Part shown: positions 12,997 through 16,072 of the stretch, one piece after another
How positions within the stretch are numbered: the first letter of the stretch is position 1
Layout: each line of letters starts with the position of its first letter
NCBI GenBank assembly: GCA_947628105.1
Contig: CANQYN010000016.1
Span: 1 to 16,072, forward strand
DNA: 16,072 nucleotides
DNA from: an uncultured Bacilli bacterium
Lineage (GTDB): Bacteria; Bacillota_I; Bacilli_A; RF39; UBA660
Direction: 5' to 3'
The notes under the pieces: generated by a model
The model's database searches: none
The model's input: only the letters and a program-made list of their open reading frames with translations
Told to the model about the DNA's origin: nothing
Program-made: the position numbers and the translations under genes

Positions 12997-14582
12997 TGTC
13001 CTATTTTAAACCATTTTATTTGTTTTTCTTTTTCCCTTTGGTTATTTTAGGATATTATCTTTTACCAAAGAGAGTCAAGCCGTTATATTTATTATTTTGC
13101 AGTTATGTTTTCTTTTTCTTGATTAGTAAAAAACTAATTTTATTCGTTTTTTTATCTTCTCTATCTATTTATTTAGCTGGTATTTGGATGAAAAAAATGA
13201 ATGAAAGACGAGATTGTCAATTACAAAATATGGAAAAAGAAGAAAAGAAAATTTTTAAAGAAAAATATAAACAAAAGAAAAAACTAATTTTAATAGGTAC
13301 GATTTTATTTAATCTTTCGTTTTTATTCTTCTTTAAATATTTAAATTTCTTTATGACGATTGTCAATAAAGTATTTCAGTTTATTTCTATCGATATTTCT
13401 TTCCCATGGGTCAAAAGATTAGCTCCTATCGGAATCTCTTTTTATACCTTACAGGCAATATCTTATTTGATCGATGTTTATCGAGAAAAAATAAAACCAG
13501 AAGATAATCTTTTTAAAGTAATGCTTTATTTATCGTTTTTTCCTACGATTATGGAAGGACCAATCGCTCGTTATACAGAGGTAAAAGATGATATTTATCA
13601 AGGAAAAAAAATTACTTATCATAATCTATGTTTTGGGTATCAAAGAATTTTATATGGTTTATTTAAAAAATTAATTATCGCTGATCGTTTGAATATTTTT
13701 GTCAAACTTGCTTTTCAAAGAGTCGATATTTATTCGGGAGCTACGTTAGCATTAGGGGTTATTTTTTATACGATTATGCTTTATATGGAATTTTCTGGAA
13801 CGATGGATGTTGTCATTGGTTCAGCGGAAGTGTTTGATATTAAACTTCCTGAAAATTTTCGACAACCATTTTTCTCGAAAAATATTTCTGAGTTTTGGTC
13901 AAGATGGCATATTACGTTAGGCCTTTGGTTTAAAGATTATATTTTTTATCCTGTCTCTCTTTCTAAACCAGTAAAAAAGCTTTCTACTAGTGTTCGAAAA
14001 AAGATGGGGAATAAAGTTTCTTCCTTATTGATGGGGGCAATTGCTTTATTTGCTGTATGGTCATTAAATGGATTATGGCATGGGGCTGGCTGGACATTTA
14101 TTTTCTTTGGATATTATCATTTTATATTGATTTTATTAGGAAATATTTTTACTCCCTATATTATCAAATTATGTGAAGTATGGCATATTAATCGCAAAAG
14201 TTTCTTTTATCAATTTTTTCAAATCATAAAAACCACAATTTTAGTCTTTATTGGAGAATTATTTTTCAAAGCTCCTACTTTAACGGTAGCCTTTACTATG
14301 ATTCGAAAAATCTTTACCCAATTTTCTGTTTCTAAGCTTTCAAAAGAAATTTTGAAATTAGGTTTAGATTCAAAAGACTTTATTATTATTTTGTTAGCTT
14401 TACTTGTCGTTTTTGTGATTAGTTTGTTCAAAGAACGAGGATTTCATATTCGACAAAAGATAGAACAACAGCCGATTGTTCTTCGTTGGACTCTTTATTA
14501 TGCTTTAATTTTAGGAATTGTAATTTTTGGTGCCTACGGACCAGGATATATTCCAGTCGCACCAATTTATGCGGATTTTTAG
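12996..14582 (+). CDS. MBOAT-family membrane O-acyltransferase (AlgI/DltB type)
   Basis: 528 residues with many hydrophobic helices and a charged cytoplasmic loop at about 65-97. MBOAT hallmarks: RWHITLGLWFKDYIFYP (303-319) and the catalytic H362 in NGLWHGAGW. Also present are PIGISFYTLQAISYLIDVYR (144-163), FFPTIMEGPIARY (181-193) and FSGTMDVVIGSAEVF (266-280). These, and the length, resemble AlgI/PatA-type enzymes more than DltB (about 400 residues). It would take the acyl group from the carrier protein at the inner face and pass it through a central channel to an acceptor on the outer face. The acceptor polymer is unknown. It is translationally coupled to the ACP gene (1-base overlap). Confidence 0.85.
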   Translation: MSYFKPFYLFFFFPLVILGYYLLPKRVKPLYLLFCSYVFFFLISKKLILFVFLSSLSIYLAGIWMKKMNERRDCQLQNMEKEEKKIFKEKYKQKKKLILIGTILFNLSFLFFFKYLNFFMTIVNKVFQFISIDISFPWVKRLAPIGISFYTLQAISYLIDVYREKIKPEDNLFKVMLYLSFFPTIMEGPIARYTEVKDDIYQGKKITYHNLCFGYQRILYGLFKKLIIADRLNIFVKLAFQRVDIYSGATLALGVIFYTIMLYMEFSGTMDVVIGSAEVFDIKLPENFRQPFFSKNISEFWSRWHITLGLWFKDYIFYPVSLSKPVKKLSTSVRKKMGNKVSSLLMGAIALFAVWSLNGLWHGAGWTFIFFGYYHFILILLGNIFTPYIIKLCEVWHINRKSFFYQFFQIIKTTILVFIGELFFKAPTLTVAFTMIRKIFTQFSVSKLSKEILKLGLDSKDFIIILLALLVVFVISLFKERGFHIRQKIEQQPIVLRWTLYYALILGIVIFGAYGPGYIPVAPIYADF

Positions 14583-14590
14583 GTGATAAC

Positions 14591-15532
14591 ATGAAAAAAT
14601 TAATCAGAGTGATTCTTTTCTTTTTCATTCTACTTTTTTTGATATATGGAATTTGTTATCTTTTATTACCACAAAAAAATATCAAAAAATATGGAATGAT
14701 AAAAGTAGCTAATAATGAAATATTAGGAGAGGATAAAAATACTATCGATTCTATTATATTAGGGGATAGTTTAGTATATTCTGGAATTTCTCCTATGGAT
14801 CTTTGGCATAATTATGGATATACTGTCTTTGATTGTGCTAGTGAAGCACTTCTTACAAAAGATGCTTATCAGAATTTAAAAATAGCTACTGATAATCAAG
14901 AGGCAAAAGTTGTCTTTATGGAAGCAGATGTACTATTTCGTGATGAAAAAAGAATGCCACGATCTCGAAGACTTAAATTAGCAATTAAATATTTTTTCCC
15001 GATTTATCAATATCATAACAATTGGAAAAAGTATCTTTTTTCCTTTGTATCAGAAGAAAATAAAGATTTTATTGATTTAAATATTAATAAAGGATATAAA
15101 TTAGTAAAATCAACTCATTCGGCAAAGAAAAAAAGAAATATGAAAAAATCGAACAAAAAAAAGAGTATTCCAACAACTAATCTAACGTATTTTGATAAGA
15201 TAGTTCAATTAAGTAAAGAAAAAAATATCAAATTAATTTTGATTAGTATTCCTAATTTAGAAAAGTGGAGTTCTCAAAAACATAATCGAATTCAATCATT
15301 GGCAGATTTGTATGATTTAGAATTTATCGATTTAAACGATGAAAATGTCATATCGATAGATTGGCAAAAAGATACAAGGGATTTTGGAAATCATCTTAAT
15401 TATCGAGGAGCATTAAAAGTGACTCATTTTATAGGAGAGTACTTAAAAAAGAACCATCTTGTGATGGATCATCGAAAAGATAGCTCTTATGAGTCTTGGA
15501 ATAAAAGCGATAAATTATTTCACTTAAAATAA
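14591..15532 (+). CDS. Membrane-anchored SGNH/DltD-like protein
   Basis: 313 residues from the ATG at 14591 (ribosome binding site AGGTGAT at 14581-14587); a longer upstream frame overlaps the MBOAT gene and is rejected. One N-terminal helix (about 5-26) anchors it, with the body outside. Block I is LGDSLVYSG with nucleophile S60. The C-terminal block DFGNHLNYRGA supplies H268 and D264 or another acid. A lysine-rich insertion (174-191) could bind an anionic polymer. It is shorter than DltD (about 400 residues) but occupies the same place after the MBOAT. In AlgI and Dlt systems such partners complete acyl transfer to the polymer. It lies 8 bases after the MBOAT and overlaps acpS tail-to-tail by 9 bases. 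Confidence 0.75.
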   Translation: MKKLIRVILFFFILLFLIYGICYLLLPQKNIKKYGMIKVANNEILGEDKNTIDSIILGDSLVYSGISPMDLWHNYGYTVFDCASEALLTKDAYQNLKIATDNQEAKVVFMEADVLFRDEKRMPRSRRLKLAIKYFFPIYQYHNNWKKYLFSFVSEENKDFIDLNINKGYKLVKSTHSAKKKRNMKKSNKKKSIPTTNLTYFDKIVQLSKEKNIKLILISIPNLEKWSSQKHNRIQSLADLYDLEFIDLNDENVISIDWQKDTRDFGNHLNYRGALKVTHFIGEYLKKNHLVMDHRKDSSYESWNKSDKLFHLK

Positions 15533-15877
15533 AATAATAACTGATGCGATAGCATAATTGCCATCGTGTGAGATAGAAAGAGAAATATCTTTGATATTAT
15601 TCTCTTTTTTTATTGTAGGAGAAATATTGAAATAAGGGATTTTATCTTGATGTAATATTTCAATATCATAAAAAGAATAAACATTAAAATCTTTTTTTAT
15701 GGCTTTTAAAAAAGCTTCTTTACTAGCATAAATTCCTGCAATAGTAGAAAGATTATTATTTGCTTTTTTGATATATTCCTTTTCGCTTATAGTAAAATAT
15801 CGATTCATAAAAGTTTCTTTTTGTAATAATTTAGAAAAACGATTTATATCAACGATATCGATGCCATTGGAAATCAT
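15524..15877 (-). CDS. acpS: Holo-[acyl-carrier-protein] synthase
   Basis: 117 residues, the normal AcpS length. It transfers 4'-phosphopantetheine from CoA to the serine of carrier proteins. Motifs: NGIDIVDINRF (4-14, metal ligand D7), YASKEAFLKAI (50-60, E54) and SISHDGNYAIASV (101-113). The start ISNGID is preceded by AGGTGAT at the right distance; an upstream in-frame ATG (15895) lacks one and falls on the -10 region. It presumably serves fatty-acid ACP, and its place beside the operon suggests that it also modifies the ACP at 12766. Confidence 0.92.
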   Translation of the reverse strand: MISNGIDIVDINRFSKLLQKETFMNRYFTISEKEYIKKANNNLSTIAGIYASKEAFLKAIKKDFNVYSFYDIEILHQDKIPYFNISPTIKKENNIKDISLSISHDGNYAIASVIILF

Positions 15878-15893
15878 ATTATCACCTAAAAAC

Positions 15894-15921
15894 ATTATAA
15901 CATGTTTTAATTCGATAACAA
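15894..15921 (-). promoter_or_regulatory. acpS promoter
   Basis: On the minus strand TTGTTA (complement of 15916-15921), 16 bases, TATAAT (complement of 15894-15899), with an extended TGT directly before the -10. Confidence 0.65.
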
Positions 15922-16034
15922 ATAAACATATCTGTTTTTTATCATGAAAAGTTTATTTTATATGAAAAACATAGTTATATGTCTTTTACTATATCTTGTA
16001 CATTTGTAAATGATGTGAAACAAAAATAATATAA

Positions 16035-16065
16035 AAATTAATTCAAGAAATTGAGTTAATTTTTT
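16035..16065. terminator. Terminator hairpin near the window end
   Basis: A 12-bp stem (16035-16046 with 16051-16062, one G-T pair) closed by a GAAA loop is followed by T's to 16065. A's upstream make it usable from both strands. From 15922 to 16034 no gene is visible, so it probably serves a minus-strand or small transcript that extends beyond the window. Confidence 0.65.
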
Positions 16066-16072
16066 GTTGTAA

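Noticed and set aside
14486..14590. Longer N-terminus for the SGNH protein
   Set aside because: It lies inside the MBOAT gene in another frame; the ATG at 14591 has an AGGTGAT site and begins a normal signal anchor.
10075..15532. Ordinary dltABCD operon
   Set aside because: Gene order, the extra decarboxylase, the Ser in the selectivity position and the long AlgI-like MBOAT do not fit.
1..16072. CRISPR array or insertion sequence
   Set aside because: No regularly spaced repeats, and no transposase-like frame or paired terminal inverted repeats seen.

Overview
The window looks like chromosomal DNA of a very AT-rich Gram-positive bacterium of the Bacillota, most likely a Bacilli/Erysipelotrichia-type or related gut lineage. 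The pointers are strong AGGAGG or AGGTGAT ribosome binding sites, TTGnnn-17-TATAAT promoters that often carry an extended -10 (TGn), short hairpin-plus-T-run terminators, three single tRNA genes with encoded CCA, and a PdaA-type peptidoglycan deacetylase. The lineage is inferred from style and gene content; no database search was possible.

Layout. 1-167 is the C-terminal tail of a rhomboid protease. 271-1377 holds an HD-domain protein and an unknown protein, followed by tRNA-Arg(CCT). 1630-2944 is a divergent pair: an unknown membrane protein (minus) and a CsoR-family metal/persulfide-type repressor (plus), with a candidate operator between them. The repressor is followed by a TtcA/TilS-like PP-loop protein. 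3838-4275 (minus) is a small helical protein. From tRNA-Thr(GGT) at 4383 to tRNA-Arg(CCG) at 6845, and on to 8776, lie five proteins of unknown function; this looks like accessory DNA, but no integrase or repeats are visible. 8927-9985 is a membrane-anchored, PdaA-like deacetylase with an Ig-like DUF5011-type domain.

The most interesting part is 10075-15877. One promoter drives five tightly packed or overlapping genes: a DltA-like amino-acid adenylating enzyme, a fold-type III PLP decarboxylase-like enzyme, an acyl carrier protein, an AlgI-type MBOAT acyltransferase and a membrane-anchored SGNH/DltD-like protein. A holo-ACP synthase (acpS) lies tail-to-tail with the last gene. It resembles the dlt D-alanylation system but has an inserted decarboxylase, a changed adenylation pocket (Ser in place of the D-Ala-selecting Cys) and an AlgI-like rather than DltB-like MBOAT. 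By analogy with BtrJ/BtrI/BtrK of butirosin biosynthesis, where an acidic amino acid is decarboxylated while tethered to a carrier protein, I propose that this operon makes an aminoacyl or omega-aminoacyl thioester (for example 4-aminobutyryl or beta-alanyl) and exports it to esterify a cell-surface polymer. The gene set and motifs are seen in the sequence; the substrate and product are inference.
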